A DNA stretch of 64,000 nt from Mycolicibacter nonchromogenicus (GCF_002101775.1 NZ_LQPI01000032.1:1-64000), one strand, 5' to 3'. Shown: positions 8,929-19,138, counted from the stretch's first letter. Translations and numbers: made by a program. The notes: a model not told the origin generated them from the letters alone.

Positions 8929-9418
8929 TCCTCAGGAGCGCCGCTTCTCCGGCGTCCAGGTGCGATACCCGAGCACCAAGAGCTACGAGGAGCTGGTTGC
9001 TGCCTTGCTGGCTGACGTGGGCCAGCGCCCGGTTCCGATCGATGAACTCCCGAAGGACTACAGCAGCTGGGAATCCTACCGAGACAAGGTCGAATCTCAC
9101 GTCGGCGCGAGCGGATTCATGCTGTTCGCGACGTTCGACCACGGCGGATGGATCAAGAAGGCCGGGATTGACCGCAAAGTGCTGCGGGTCATCATCGGCA
9201 ACCCGCTGATCGCGATCACGATGCTGCGTCACGATGTGACCGCGGGCCTGTTCGCTCCGGTGGAGCTGCTGCTCGTCGGCGAGGAAAGCGCCGGCAGCAG
9301 CCTGATCTACGTCAAACCGTCCTCGTTGATGGTCGTCGAACCCAACCCTGCCCTGCTCGCCGCCGCTGAAGAACTCGACGTCAGATTGGCTGCGCTGGCG
9401 AGGAAGGTCGCGGGATGA
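8915..9418 (+). CDS. DUF302-domain protein
   Basis: 167 aa, soluble, with the DUF302-like core (GFMLFATFDHGGWIKKAG, then VLRVIIGNPLIAITML and a late SSLIYVKPSSLMV strand). DUF302 domains have no settled activity. The GTG start has GAGGAGG directly upstream and lies inside the nitrilase end, and the stop overlaps the next gene by ATGA. It is therefore translated as part of this operon. Its role with the nitrilase is unknown. Confidence 0.75.
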   Translation: MSQCDPQERRFSGVQVRYPSTKSYEELVAALLADVGQRPVPIDELPKDYSSWESYRDKVESHVGASGFMLFATFDHGGWIKKAGIDRKVLRVIIGNPLIAITMLRHDVTAGLFAPVELLLVGEESAGSSLIYVKPSSLMVVEPNPALLAAAEELDVRLAALARKVAG

Positions 9419-10005
9419 GCAGGCGCGTCTTCTTCGCGGGTGCTTCGGGTGTGATCGGAAGCCGGCTGGTTCCCCTGCTCGTCGAAGCGGGCCATACCGT
9501 CGGCGCCATGACGAGGTCGGCCGACAAGGCCGACCGGTTGGCCGCAATGGGTGCGCAGCCGATCGTCTGCGACGTCTTCGACCGTCCGGCTCTGACTCGG
9601 GCCGTCCGTGGGTTTGCGCCTGACGTGTTGCTGCATGAGTTGACCGATCTGCCCGACGAGCTGGCCGACCTGCCCGCGGAGTCGCTGATCAACGCCCGTA
9701 TCCGAGCCGAGGGCACCCGCAACCTGATCGACGCGTTGGAAGGGCCGGGCGCGACGAAGATCATCGCCCAAAGCGTCGCGTGGAGGATGCGTCCCGGCCC
9801 CGAAGCCGACGCGGTCGCAATGCTGGAAGAAGCGGTGCTGGCGGCGAACGGCGTCGTCCTCCGCTACGGACTGTTCTACGGGCCCGGCACCTATTACCCG
9901 GGCGATCTGCCTCCAGAACCGCGGGTGAATGTCGACACCGCCGCCGCGCGGACATTGGCCGCCCTCGACGCTCCCGCGGGCATCCTGACTGTGGTCGACG
10001 ACTGA
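9415..10005 (+). CDS. Short NAD(P)-binding epimerase/dehydratase-like protein
   Basis: 196 aa. A Rossmann motif opens the protein (VFFAGASGVIGSRL, about 5-18), and LRYGLFYGPGTYYPG near 150-165 matches extended-SDR epimerases. It is shorter than the usual 300-residue enzymes and lacks a clear YxxxK pair (the region reads AQSVAWRMRPGP), so catalysis is uncertain. It overlaps the DUF302 gene by four bases (ATGA) and ends the operon. Confidence 0.75.
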   Translation: MSRRVFFAGASGVIGSRLVPLLVEAGHTVGAMTRSADKADRLAAMGAQPIVCDVFDRPALTRAVRGFAPDVLLHELTDLPDELADLPAESLINARIRAEGTRNLIDALEGPGATKIIAQSVAWRMRPGPEADAVAMLEEAVLAANGVVLRYGLFYGPGTYYPGDLPPEPRVNVDTAAARTLAALDAPAGILTVVDD

Positions 10006-10066
10006 ATCGGCGGGTGCCGCGCCAGGCGATCCCCGCGTTGCCTTTTTCTCTGTCCCTGCGCGATTC

Positions 10067-10094
10067 GGGAACAAACCGGGAACCCGGCCCGTTG
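10067..10094 (+). promoter_or_regulatory. SigH/SigE-type promoter of dnaK operon
   Basis: GGGAAC (10067-10072), a 17-nt spacer and CGTTG (10090-10094) match the GGAAC/GTT consensus of mycobacterial SigH and SigE. SigH control of dnaK is established in M. tuberculosis. A second GGGAAC lies at 10078-10083. Confidence 0.6.
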
Positions 10095-10107
10095 ACCCCA
10101 GCAAGAA

Positions 10108-10128
10108 GTTGAGTCAATAGCACTCAAG
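10108..10128. promoter_or_regulatory. HspR operator (HAIR), copy 1, dnaK promoter
   Basis: GTTGAGT-N7-ACTCAAG differs at one position from the HAIR consensus CTTGAGT-N7-ACTCAAG bound by HspR. It lies just upstream of a TTGACA -35-like hexamer at 10135-10140. Confidence 0.85.
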
Positions 10129-10161
10129 TATGAGTTGACAGCCAAGCGGCCGAAGCGCATT

Positions 10162-10182
10162 CTTGAGCGCAGTCCGCTCAGA
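10162..10182. promoter_or_regulatory. HspR operator (HAIR), degenerate copy 2
   Basis: CTTGAGC-N7-GCTCAGA keeps the HAIR geometry with imperfect arms. It is located downstream of the first copy, about 30 nt before the dnaK ATG. Confidence 0.55.
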
Positions 10183-10214
10183 CTAGGGATATCGTCTACC
10201 AGGGAGGAACCACA

Positions 10215-12061
<1,847 letters not shown>

Positions 12062-12065
<4 letters not shown>

Positions 12066-12682
12066 GCGAAGAGAACTCACGCGAACAGTCTCCGGAGACC
12101 GTCACCGTAACCGACAAGCGGCGCATCGATCCGGAAACCGGTGAGGTGCGGGAGGGTTCCTCCGGTCCGGCCCCTAGTGGGCCGGCGCCGGAGGAGCCTG
12201 CCGCCGACGGTGCTCAGGCCGACCAGGTCGCCGAGCTGACCGCCGACCTGCAGCGGGTACAGGCGGACTTCGCCAATTACCGCAAGCGGGCGCTGCGCGA
12301 CCAGCAAGGCGCCGCGGACCGGGCCAAGGCCGCGGTGGTGACCGAACTGCTCGGGATCCTCGACGACTTGGACCGTGCCCGCAGCCACGGCGACCTGGAA
12401 TCAGGTCCGCTGAAAGCGGTGGCGGACAAACTGACCGCGGTGCTCACCGGTATGGGACTGACATCGTTCGGCGCCGAGGGCGACGAGTTCGACCCGTCGC
12501 TGCACGAGGCGGTCCAGCATGAGGGCGACGGGTCGCATTCGGTGATCGGCGTCGTCCTGCGGCAGGGCTACAAGCTCGGTGAGCAGGTACTGCGGCACGC
12601 GATGGTCGGGGTGGTCGACACCGTCCCGGACGCCGAGGGCGGCGGGGCGGTTGTCGACGGCGACACTGCCGAAGAGAATTGA
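12062..12682 (+). CDS. grpE: Nucleotide exchange factor GrpE
   Basis: 206 aa. It has an acidic disordered N-terminus (about 1-55), a long dimerising helix ([23 protein letters not shown]) and the C-terminal beta-wing ([36 protein letters not shown]). It releases ADP from DnaK. The GTG start overlaps the dnaK stop, so translation is coupled to its partner. Its length is usual for mycobacteria. Confidence 0.97.
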
Positions 12683-12703
12683 CAGGTAAGGAGGTGACGC
12701 GAC

Positions 12704-13897
12704 ATGGCTCAGCGTGAATGGGTCGAAAAAGACTTCTACAAGGAGTTGGGCGTCTCCTCCGACGCCAGCGAGAAAGACATCAAGAGCGCCTACCGCAAGT
12801 TGGCCTCCGAGCTGCATCCGGACCGCAACCCGAACAACCCGGCTGCCGCCGAGCGCTTCAAGGCGGTCTCCGAGGCCTACAGCGTGTTGTCCGATGAGGC
12901 CAAGCGCAAGGAGTACGACGAGACCCGGCGGCTGTTCGCCGGCGGCGGGTTCGGCCGGCGCTTTAACGGTGGCGGTGGCTTCGGCGGCGCTAACTTCGAT
13001 CGATTCTCCACCGGTGGCGACGGCAACGAGTTCAACCTCAACGACCTGTTCGGCGCGGCCGGTCAGACCGGTGGTGCCAACATCGGTGATCTCTTCGGTG
13101 GCCTGTTCGGGCGTGGAGCGCAGCAACGGCCCAGCCGGCCGCGGCGCGGCAATGACCTGGAGACCGAATCCGAGCTGAGCTTCTTGGAAGCCACCAAGGG
13201 CGTCGAGATGCCGCTGCGGCTCACCAGCGCCGCGCCGTGCACCAACTGTCACGGCAGCGGCGCCCGGCCGGGTACCAGTCCCCGAGTCTGCGGCTCCTGC
13301 AACGGCTCCGGGGTGATCAGCAGTAATCAGGGCGCCTTTGGGTTCTCGGAGCCGTGCACCGACTGTCGTGGCAGCGGGTCGATCATCGAGCACCCGTGTG
13401 CGGAGTGCAAAGGAACCGGCCGGGCAGCCCGGACCCGCACCATCAATGTGCGGATTCCACCGGGAGTCGAAGACGGCCAACGGATTCGGCTGGCCGGACA
13501 AGGCGAGGCCGGGTTGCGCGGCGCGCCCTCGGGCGACCTGTACGTGACGGTGCGAGTGCGTCCGGACAAGGTGTTCGGGCGTGACGGCGACGACCTGACG
13601 GTCACCATCCCGGTGAGCTTTGCCGAGCTTGCCCTGGGCACCACGCTGTCGGTGCCGACACTCGACGGCAAGGTCGGGGTGCGGGTCCCGAAGGGAACCG
13701 CCGACGGCCGGATTCTGCGGGTGCGTGGGCGCGGTGTGCCCAAGCGCGGCGGCGGCAGCGGCGACCTGCTGGTCACCGTGAAGGTCGCGGTCCCGCCGAA
13801 TCTGGAGGGTGCCGCACAGCAGGCGCTCGAGGCGTACGCGGCGGCTGAGCGGGCCAGCGGATTCGACCCGCGGGCCGGATGGGCGGGTAATCGCTGA
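12704..13897 (+). CDS. dnaJ1: Co-chaperone DnaJ (DnaJ1)
   Basis: 397 aa. The J-domain carries the HPD motif at about 38-40, followed by a Gly/Phe-rich region (about 80-150). Four CxxCxGxG zinc repeats come next ([32 protein letters not shown]), then two beta-sandwich domains. It stimulates the DnaK ATPase and delivers substrates. AAGGAGGTGA lies upstream of the ATG. Its stop overlaps the hspR start by one base. A second dnaJ elsewhere in the genome is usual for the genus. Confidence 0.97.
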   Translation: MAQREWVEKDFYKELGVSSDASEKDIKSAYRKLASELHPDRNPNNPAAAERFKAVSEAYSVLSDEAKRKEYDETRRLFAGGGFGRRFNGGGGFGGANFDRFSTGGDGNEFNLNDLFGAAGQTGGANIGDLFGGLFGRGAQQRPSRPRRGNDLETESELSFLEATKGVEMPLRLTSAAPCTNCHGSGARPGTSPRVCGSCNGSGVISSNQGAFGFSEPCTDCRGSGSIIEHPCAECKGTGRAARTRTINVRIPPGVEDGQRIRLAGQGEAGLRGAPSGDLYVTVRVRPDKVFGRDGDDLTVTIPVSFAELALGTTLSVPTLDGKVGVRVPKGTADGRILRVRGRGVPKRGGGSGDLLVTVKVAVPPNLEGAAQQALEAYAAAERASGFDPRAGWAGNR

Positions 13898-14268
13898 TGA
13901 GTAAGTCGGAGAACTCCCGCACCTTCCTGATCTCGGTGGCCGCCGAGTTGGCCGGGATGCACGCGCAGACGCTGCGTACCTATGACCGGATCGGGCTGGT
14001 GAGTCCACGCCGCAGCTCCGGTGGCGGACGCCGCTACTCCCAGCGTGATGTCGACATGCTGCGTGAGGTGCAGCGGCTTTCGCACGACGAGGGCGTCAAC
14101 CTCGCCGGCATCAAACGGATCATCGAGCTGACCAACCAGGTCGAGGCGCTGCAGGCGCGGGTCAAAGAGATGTCCGCGGAGTTGGAGATGTTGCGCGCCA
14201 ACCAGCGTCGCGAGCTTGCGGTGGTGCCCAAGAGCACCGCCGTGGTGGTCTGGCAGCCGCGCCGATAG
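13897..14268 (+). CDS. hspR: Heat-shock repressor HspR (MerR family)
   Basis: 123 aa. It has a MerR-type winged helix (FLISVAAELAGMHAQTLRTYDRIGLVSP, about 10-37, then GGGRRYSQRDVDML) and a C-terminal coiled coil (about 80-105). HspR binds HAIR repeats together with DnaK and represses chaperone genes. HAIR sequences are present in this window before dnaK and before clpB. It is last in the dnaK operon, giving feedback through DnaK availability. Confidence 0.96.
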   Translation: MSKSENSRTFLISVAAELAGMHAQTLRTYDRIGLVSPRRSSGGGRRYSQRDVDMLREVQRLSHDEGVNLAGIKRIIELTNQVEALQARVKEMSAELEMLRANQRRELAVVPKSTAVVVWQPRR

Positions 14269-14275
14269 CGCAGGG

Positions 14276-15184
14276 TCAACAGACCCGAATGGAGAATTGG
14301 GCCACGCCACGGTGTCCCAAACGTGCCACCGCGTAACCGCCGCAGCGCAGCGCGTCGGTAGGTGCGGCCATCGGCTCGAAGCAGACCACGTCTTCGGTTT
14401 TCGGTGCGTAGATCTGCGCCGCCGGATAGCCCTGGTCGAAGCGCACCTCGATGCGTCGACCGCCGCCGGAGACCGCGAACACCGCTGCGGGTGCAACTTC
14501 GTCGAATCCGTGGTCGAACACCGTGTCGGCCAACAGTTCTGTCGTTGCCGGGTGGTGCGTGAACGCACCGGTCGGGATGTTGTGCGCGTCGAGGGTGCGA
14601 CACCGCATCGTCGGGGTCTCAATCAGCCACTTCGCCCGGGGCACGCCGGGAAGCTGAAGGTAAGGGTGGAAGCCGAAGCACAGCGGTACCGCCGTGTCGC
14701 TGGTGGCGGTGACCGTGGTGCGCACCGTCAGCGTTCGGTCCGCGAGCGTGATGGCCAACTCCAGCAGGTGCGGGAACGGAAACGACGCCAGCAGATCCGG
14801 CCGGGACCCGAAGTCGAGTTCTGCGGTCAACGCCGATTCCGATCGTGCGGTCACCCGCCAGCCGTCCTCGCCGGCCAGGGTGCCGTGGATCGGGGCGCCG
14901 TATGCGTCGGTATGCACGCCGCCGACGCCCGGGGTCAGCGATACCTGAGCCCCGTGCACCTGGTAATCATTGCCGCTCAACCGATTCGCCCACGGGTATA
15001 ACAGCGGAATCCCCATGGTCTCGTGCTCGCCGACATAGGCGGCCAGGCCCCGGCCTTGGCCGAGTAGTTCCACGCCGTCGTCGCACAGCGATGTTCCGAT
15101 CATGCCAGCGGCCGGCACGAACGTCGCCGTCAGCGGCGACGACGGATCCGACAACACACAGGGCTGCAGAACAGTCACGATCAA
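14276..15184 (-). CDS. Aldose 1-epimerase (galactose mutarotase-like)
   Basis: 302 aa single-domain beta-sandwich protein. Family features include PLLYPWANRLSG, a substrate His in GAPIHGTLAG, CFGFHPYLQLPG and the closing AQIYAPKTEDVVCFEPM. It interconverts anomers of aldoses or acts on a related sugar. The TTG start overlaps the hmp stop by 4 nt, so it is coupled to the flavohaemoglobin gene although the metabolic link is unclear. It converges on hspR with 7 nt between stops. Confidence 0.85.
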   Translation of the reverse strand: MIVTVLQPCVLSDPSSPLTATFVPAAGMIGTSLCDDGVELLGQGRGLAAYVGEHETMGIPLLYPWANRLSGNDYQVHGAQVSLTPGVGGVHTDAYGAPIHGTLAGEDGWRVTARSESALTAELDFGSRPDLLASFPFPHLLELAITLADRTLTVRTTVTATSDTAVPLCFGFHPYLQLPGVPRAKWLIETPTMRCRTLDAHNIPTGAFTHHPATTELLADTVFDHGFDEVAPAAVFAVSGGGRRIEVRFDQGYPAAQIYAPKTEDVVCFEPMAAPTDALRCGGYAVARLGHRGVAQFSIRVC

Positions 15185-16347
15185 TCCGACAACGGGTCGT
15201 GTTGAATGCGTTGTGGCGGAGCTCCTTTGTCGATCAGGGCCGCTACGGTGGCCCGCGTCATCTCCGACCCACCGCAGACCAGTATCTGGCGGTCACTCCA
15301 GCCGCCGTAGCTGGTGACCACGTCTGCCAGCCGCCCAGTCTGCCGCAGGTGCAATCCCCGTGGCGGTGTCACATCGGGATAGTCGGCAGCCCATTCGGGG
15401 TCGCCCGCGTACTCCGACACCGGGGTCACCGACAGCCATGGGTTATGTGCGGCGATCTGCCACAGGGTGGGCAGGTCGTAGAGCTCGCAGGGATAGCGGC
15501 CACCGAAGAACAGGTGCACCCGCGGATTCACGGCCCACCGGGACAGGTCCATGATGATCGCGCGCAGCGGCGCCAACCCGGTACTGCCGGCCACCATCAG
15601 CACGTCACCGGCGTCGCGATCGACATGCAGCCCGCCCAGTGGGCTGGACAGGCGCCACCGGTCACCGGGCCGGGTTTCGTTGACGACTGCGGTGCTGACC
15701 AGGCCGGCGGGAACCGCGCGGACGTGAAACTCGATGGCCCCGGTCTCATCGGGCGGCATGCTCGGGCTCAGGTAGCGCCATGACCGCGGGCACTGCGGCA
15801 CCTCGACTTTGACGTACTGGCCCGGGTGATAGGGCAGTGGCTGGTCCAGCTGGATCCGGACCACGGCGATATCGCGCGAGACCCGCAGGTGCTCTACGAC
15901 GGTGCCGTCCCACCACGCCGGGCCCTCCTCGGCATCGGCGGCTCCGCCCATCACCCCGACGATCAGATTCAGCGACTCACGCGCGGCGGCGTCCACCGCC
16001 GGGGTCCAACGGTCAGCCAACTCCTCCCGCAGGGTGGTCAGAAGGACGTTTCCCACCGCGCTGTAATGGCGTTGCGTGACACCGTACTTGCGGTGGTCAC
16101 GGCCCAGCTGGGCCAGAAACGCCACCGGTTGCTGGGCCCGTTGGGCGATGAACTCGCCGAGCACCCAGCTCATGGCGTGCGCGAACGCGGCCCGCTGGGT
16201 GGTCAGGTCGGCGGGGAACAGGTCACGCACCGACGGGTCGGTACCGAACCACCGGGTGAAGAAACGGGCGACCACGCCGGAACCGTCGGAGGGCACGCCA
16301 AACGCGTCGTGCAGCACGCGCAGTGCGTCGCGGTCGTCCAGGCCCAC
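15181..16347 (-). CDS. hmp: Flavohaemoglobin-type globin/oxidoreductase (Rv0385-like)
   Basis: 388 aa from the GTG at 16347. This start gives almost the length I recall for M. tuberculosis Rv0385 (390). The N-terminal globin domain (about 5-140) includes AQLGRDHRKYGVTQRHYSAVG. A ferredoxin-NADP+ reductase module follows, with an FAD site (SWRYLSPSMP), a nucleotide site (VLMVAGSTGLAPL) and the terminal ILVCGGSEMT. The family oxidises NO or handles oxygen with NAD(P)H. It lies 35 nt after the GAP gene and is coupled to the epimerase. An in-frame ATT lies further upstream, so the start is not certain. Confidence 0.85.
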   Translation of the reverse strand: MGLDDRDALRVLHDAFGVPSDGSGVVARFFTRWFGTDPSVRDLFPADLTTQRAAFAHAMSWVLGEFIAQRAQQPVAFLAQLGRDHRKYGVTQRHYSAVGNVLLTTLREELADRWTPAVDAAARESLNLIVGVMGGAADAEEGPAWWDGTVVEHLRVSRDIAVVRIQLDQPLPYHPGQYVKVEVPQCPRSWRYLSPSMPPDETGAIEFHVRAVPAGLVSTAVVNETRPGDRWRLSSPLGGLHVDRDAGDVLMVAGSTGLAPLRAIIMDLSRWAVNPRVHLFFGGRYPCELYDLPTLWQIAAHNPWLSVTPVSEYAGDPEWAADYPDVTPPRGLHLRQTGRLADVVTSYGGWSDRQILVCGGSEMTRATVAALIDKGAPPQRIQHDPLSD

Positions 16348-16382
16348 GGCGGCGATCTTAATGCCGGCCGGCGGCAGTGCCG

Positions 16383-17054
16383 CTATAGCGCGTGAATCCC
16401 GTTGTAAACCACCATCGCCCCGAGGAGAACCAGGATGACGGCCAGTAGTGCGGCGTGCTGCTGCTCCATCCAGTCCTTGAGCCGGTTCAGCGCCGGATCG
16501 AGGCGCTCGCTGGCGGCCAGATAGCCCAGAATCGGCACCAGCACCGTGGATGCGGAGAGCAACACGAAGAACGCCGCTGCCGGCCAACTGTCCGCGATGC
16601 CCAGGCGGGCGCCGCCGATGGCCAGCCCGGCGGCTGCGCACATGAACAGCACCTCTGGCCGAATCACGGCCAGCACCACGGCTGTCACACCCGCCCGCGG
16701 CGGGGTCATCGTGGTGAATGAGCGCAGCCAGCGCGGCATCTCGTGATCTCCGTGCCGGGTTGTCCACCGATAGATGCCGAACGCGATCAGCGCCGTCCCC
16801 ACGATGATCCGCAGCCACGACGCCCGGGTGGGTGGTGTCTCCTGCAACCCGCCCAACAGGCCGGAGGCCGCGATGAAGGCGGCGGTGAGTCCCGCCAGGC
16901 CCACCAGCCAACCCAGCGCAAAGGCCAGTCCGGTCTCGCGCGGCCGTGCGGTGTGCAGCACGAGTATGGCCGGGATGACGGTGATCGGAGACAGGGCCAC
17001 CACCAATGCCAGCGGGATCAAGGTGGTCCACACCGAAGCCAGGCTGGTCGTCAT
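16383..17054 (-). CDS. GAP/Sap-like integral membrane protein
   Basis: 223 aa with about six hydrophobic segments. The SLAP/GAP pattern is visible (LALVVALSPITVIPAILVLHT near the N-terminus and a second VLAVIRPEVLFMCAAAGLAIG), as in mycobacterial GAP proteins tied to glycopeptidolipid or other surface-lipid export. It heads the GAP-hmp-epimerase operon. TACGGT lies 6 nt before the ATG. The transported molecule is unknown. Confidence 0.8.
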   Translation of the reverse strand: MTTSLASVWTTLIPLALVVALSPITVIPAILVLHTARPRETGLAFALGWLVGLAGLTAAFIAASGLLGGLQETPPTRASWLRIIVGTALIAFGIYRWTTRHGDHEMPRWLRSFTTMTPPRAGVTAVVLAVIRPEVLFMCAAAGLAIGGARLGIADSWPAAAFFVLLSASTVLVPILGYLAASERLDPALNRLKDWMEQQHAALLAVILVLLGAMVVYNGIHAL

Positions 17055-17060
17055 AGCAGC

Positions 17061-17066
17061 ACCGTA
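17061..17066 (-). promoter_or_regulatory. -10 element of the GAP gene (leaderless)
   Basis: TACGGT on the minus strand ends 6 nt before the ATG at 17054, with no ribosome-binding sequence between. Confidence 0.4.
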
Positions 17067-17110
17067 GCGAACCGGGGCGCAACCGCGGCATCGAGCCTCA
17101 GCTCTTGCGA

Positions 17111-17129
17111 TATACCCATACGGGGTATA
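17111..17129. promoter_or_regulatory. CsoR/RicR-type metal-repressor palindrome
   Basis: TATACCC-N5-GGGTATA is a perfect palindrome with 7-bp arms, about 32 nt before the ATG at 17161. The ATACCC/GGGTAT arms are characteristic of CsoR-family repressors (copper and related ligands), including mycobacterial RicR. Confidence 0.65.
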
Positions 17130-17160
17130 GGTTCACTTGCGATACGTCAGGAAGGCGGAC

Positions 17161-17637
17161 ATGTCACCCACGCCAGGATGTCGCGACCGGTCGCCCGCGC
17201 TCAAGCGCGCCGGAGGCCGATTCGGGGCTGCGGGATTGGTTGCCGCCCTGAGCTGCACGCTGGCGTGTTGCCTGCCGGCGATCCTGGTGGCACTGGGGGC
17301 CGGGGCGTCGGTCGCCGCCGGTACAGGCCACGCGGGGCACCGCAGCGCCGGCTCCCCGGGCTGGTTCGCCAACCTGCTCGACGTGTTGCACCGGATCAGT
17401 CCCGGGCTGCTGATTGCGTCGGTTCTGCTGGTGGCGGTGGCGTTCGCGTTGCGGCGTCGAGCGGCGGTGTTACCGGCACTGCTTGCCGGTGCGGTGCTCT
17501 ACCTCAGCGTGCACGGCCAGACCGACCCCGGCGTGATGTATTGGGGGATGGCTCTGGGCTACGGCACTTGGATAGGTCTGTACCTGTGGACGCGCCCTCG
17601 GCCCGGCGCGGGCGACTGCCAGAAGTCAGTTCTGTGA
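17161..17637 (+). CDS. MerT-like small membrane protein
   Basis: 158 aa, with AGGAAGG 5 nt before the ATG. An in-frame TTG lies 24 nt earlier. The first helix contains a thiol cluster (SCTLACCLPAILVALGAGAS), which resembles the CC-P motif of MerT/MerC metal transporters. Three more hydrophobic segments and a His-containing loop (TGHAGHRS) follow. A perfect CsoR-type palindrome lies upstream. I infer a copper- or mercury-related membrane transporter. Its 3' end overlaps the convergent TetR gene by 12 nt. Confidence 0.75.
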   Translation: MSPTPGCRDRSPALKRAGGRFGAAGLVAALSCTLACCLPAILVALGAGASVAAGTGHAGHRSAGSPGWFANLLDVLHRISPGLLIASVLLVAVAFALRRRAAVLPALLAGAVLYLSVHGQTDPGVMYWGMALGYGTWIGLYLWTRPRPGAGDCQKSVL

Positions 17638-18246
17638 CGGGATGGCCGCCTTGAGCTCGGTGCGCACCAGAACGGTCGCGAACTCCAGCAGCTCGTCGCG
17701 GGTGACCCGCAGTCGGCCGTCTGCCCAGTCGAGCACCAACGCGGTGAGCGCTCCGGACAGCGCGCTGGCACTCATGGCCTGTGCGGCGGTGATGTCGGCC
17801 GAACCGCCGGCACCGGATGAGCCGAGCAGCGCGCCCAGCAGGCCGGGCAGGACATCAGCGCGGTGGTCGGCCAGCAGGGTGCTGGACTGCGGCTCGCGCA
17901 GCAGGATCCGCAGCCGACGTGGGTCTTCTTCGAAATGGGCTATCGCCCGGTCCAGTGCGACGTGGATCGGAGCCGGTTTGCCTGCGTCGCCGGCCATGGT
18001 GGCAAGCAGCTCGGCGTTGCACTGGTCGTACACGGCCAGGATCAGTTCATCTGTGTCACTGAAGCTTTCGTAGAAATAGCGAAGGCTCAGTCCGGCGTCG
18101 CGGCACGCCGCGCGCATGGTGACACCGGCAGTTCCCCCCGTGCCCATCAGTTCCACACCCGCTGTGATCAGCTGAGCGCGACGTGTCTGAGCCCGGACGT
18201 CATGGGTCTGGCCGCGCCACACTCGTGGCGCTCGTTCGCCGCCCAT
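17626..18246 (-). CDS. TetR-family regulator
   Basis: 206 aa from the ATG at 18246, chosen because GGAGG lies 5 nt upstream. An open frame continues to 18303. The helix-turn-helix is VTMRAACRDAGLSLRYFYESF, followed by DTDELILAVYD, typical of TetR. The C-terminal ligand domain is unremarkable. It is divergent from the SnoaL-like gene, and a perfect palindrome lies between them, so it probably represses that gene and itself. Confidence 0.85.
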   Translation of the reverse strand: MGGERAPRVWRGQTHDVRAQTRRAQLITAGVELMGTGGTAGVTMRAACRDAGLSLRYFYESFSDTDELILAVYDQCNAELLATMAGDAGKPAPIHVALDRAIAHFEEDPRRLRILLREPQSSTLLADHRADVLPGLLGALLGSSGAGGSADITAAQAMSASALSGALTALVLDWADGRLRVTRDELLEFATVLVRTELKAAIPSQN

Positions 18247-18307
18247 GTGCACCTCCGAATCGTTGGGGACGCTTGAGGATACGTTCCCTCCGTCTGTGTA
18301 CATTACG

Positions 18308-18323
18308 GGAATCAGTTGATTCC
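18308..18323. promoter_or_regulatory. Palindromic TetR operator
   Basis: GGAATCA-GT-TGATTCC is a perfect palindrome with 7-bp arms in the region between the divergent TetR and SnoaL-like genes. It fits binding of a TetR dimer. Confidence 0.6.
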
Positions 18324-18342
18324 AGTTGACCGGAGGTCGGGC

Positions 18343-19089
18343 ATGTTCGATGAGGAGCTGTTTCGGGAGGCGATCGCCAAGCCGAGGTTGCGCCAGCCGC
18401 TACCGGAATTCCTTCCCGGCAACCGGGCCGGCGGCAAGGTCAAGGTGCTCACCGAGTCCGAGCTCAACGCCATGACCCAGCAGTGGTTCGTCGACCTGGA
18501 CCGCAAGATCGCCCACTATGCCGAACGCGGGATCGACGTGGCTTTCGCCGCCGAGTGGGCCAAGAAGTACTGGTGGAGCTGGCTGATGCGTGACATGTCG
18601 CTCAACCATGAGCTCTACACCCCCGATCTGCGCTACAAGGACCCCACCACATTCGGCCGGATCATCGTGGGGCTCGAGGAATTCGAGCGCTACAACTTCT
18701 CCTTCCTGGACGCCATCCCCGACTGGCGCTACGACCCGCTGCCCGGGCAGGTCTACTTCGACGTCACCCCGGAGGGCGAGACCCGCGTCATCGTTCGCTA
18801 CATCGGCAGCGGGCACTTCAGTGGAACGCTGCGCTTCTACCCCTACGACGAGTCGGCCCCGGCGATCCACGGTGTCGGCACCTTCGTGCAGTGCACGGCG
18901 CTGGACCGGTACCACTTCAATGCCGACGGACTGATGTACGAAGGGGAGACCCTGTTCGACCTACTCGACGCCACCCAGTCGGCCGGAGTACTGCCATCGG
19001 ACGACAGCTGGCTGTTCCGGGCGCTGATGGGTGCCTCCCGGCTGCCCCGGTTGGTGCAGAATGCCCGCCGGACGCTGCGTCTGGGCTGA
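18343..19089 (+). CDS. SnoaL/NTF2-fold-like conserved protein
   Basis: 248 aa, soluble. The ATG at 18343 follows CGGAGG. An earlier in-frame start at 18316 falls inside the operator palindrome. The middle of the protein has a SnoaL-like cone-fold pattern (SLNHELYTPDLRYKDPTTFGR, YNFSFLDAIPDWRY, then several beta strands). Such proteins act as isomerases, cyclases or hydroxylase partners on hydrophobic substrates, often in steroid or lipid metabolism. The activity is not known. It is a likely target of the divergent TetR. Confidence 0.7.
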   Translation: MFDEELFREAIAKPRLRQPLPEFLPGNRAGGKVKVLTESELNAMTQQWFVDLDRKIAHYAERGIDVAFAAEWAKKYWWSWLMRDMSLNHELYTPDLRYKDPTTFGRIIVGLEEFERYNFSFLDAIPDWRYDPLPGQVYFDVTPEGETRVIVRYIGSGHFSGTLRFYPYDESAPAIHGVGTFVQCTALDRYHFNADGLMYEGETLFDLLDATQSAGVLPSDDSWLFRALMGASRLPRLVQNARRTLRLG

Positions 19090-19117
19090 CGCGAACCGCC
19101 GCTCGGAAAAAAATAGA

Positions 19118-19138
19118 CTTGAGCGGAACAGACTCAAC
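19118..19138. promoter_or_regulatory. HspR operator (HAIR) at clpB
   Basis: CTTGAGC-N7-ACTCAAC differs from the HAIR consensus at the outermost base of each arm. It lies 78 nt before the clpB start, so clpB probably belongs to the HspR regulon together with the dnaK operon. Confidence 0.8.

Noticed and set aside
6752..10005. Nit1C-type nitrilase gene cluster
   Set aside because: The radical-SAM, GNAT and AIR-synthase-like genes of that cluster are missing.
9415..10005. SDR as a truncated pseudogene
   Set aside because: It is short but ends cleanly with a conserved-looking C-terminus and is translationally coupled to its neighbour, so an intact compact family is more likely.
16384..17091. 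Fusion of Hmp with an N-terminal domain (636-codon frame)
   Set aside because: The upstream part is the shifted frame of the GAP membrane-protein gene. The Hmp domain begins near 16347.
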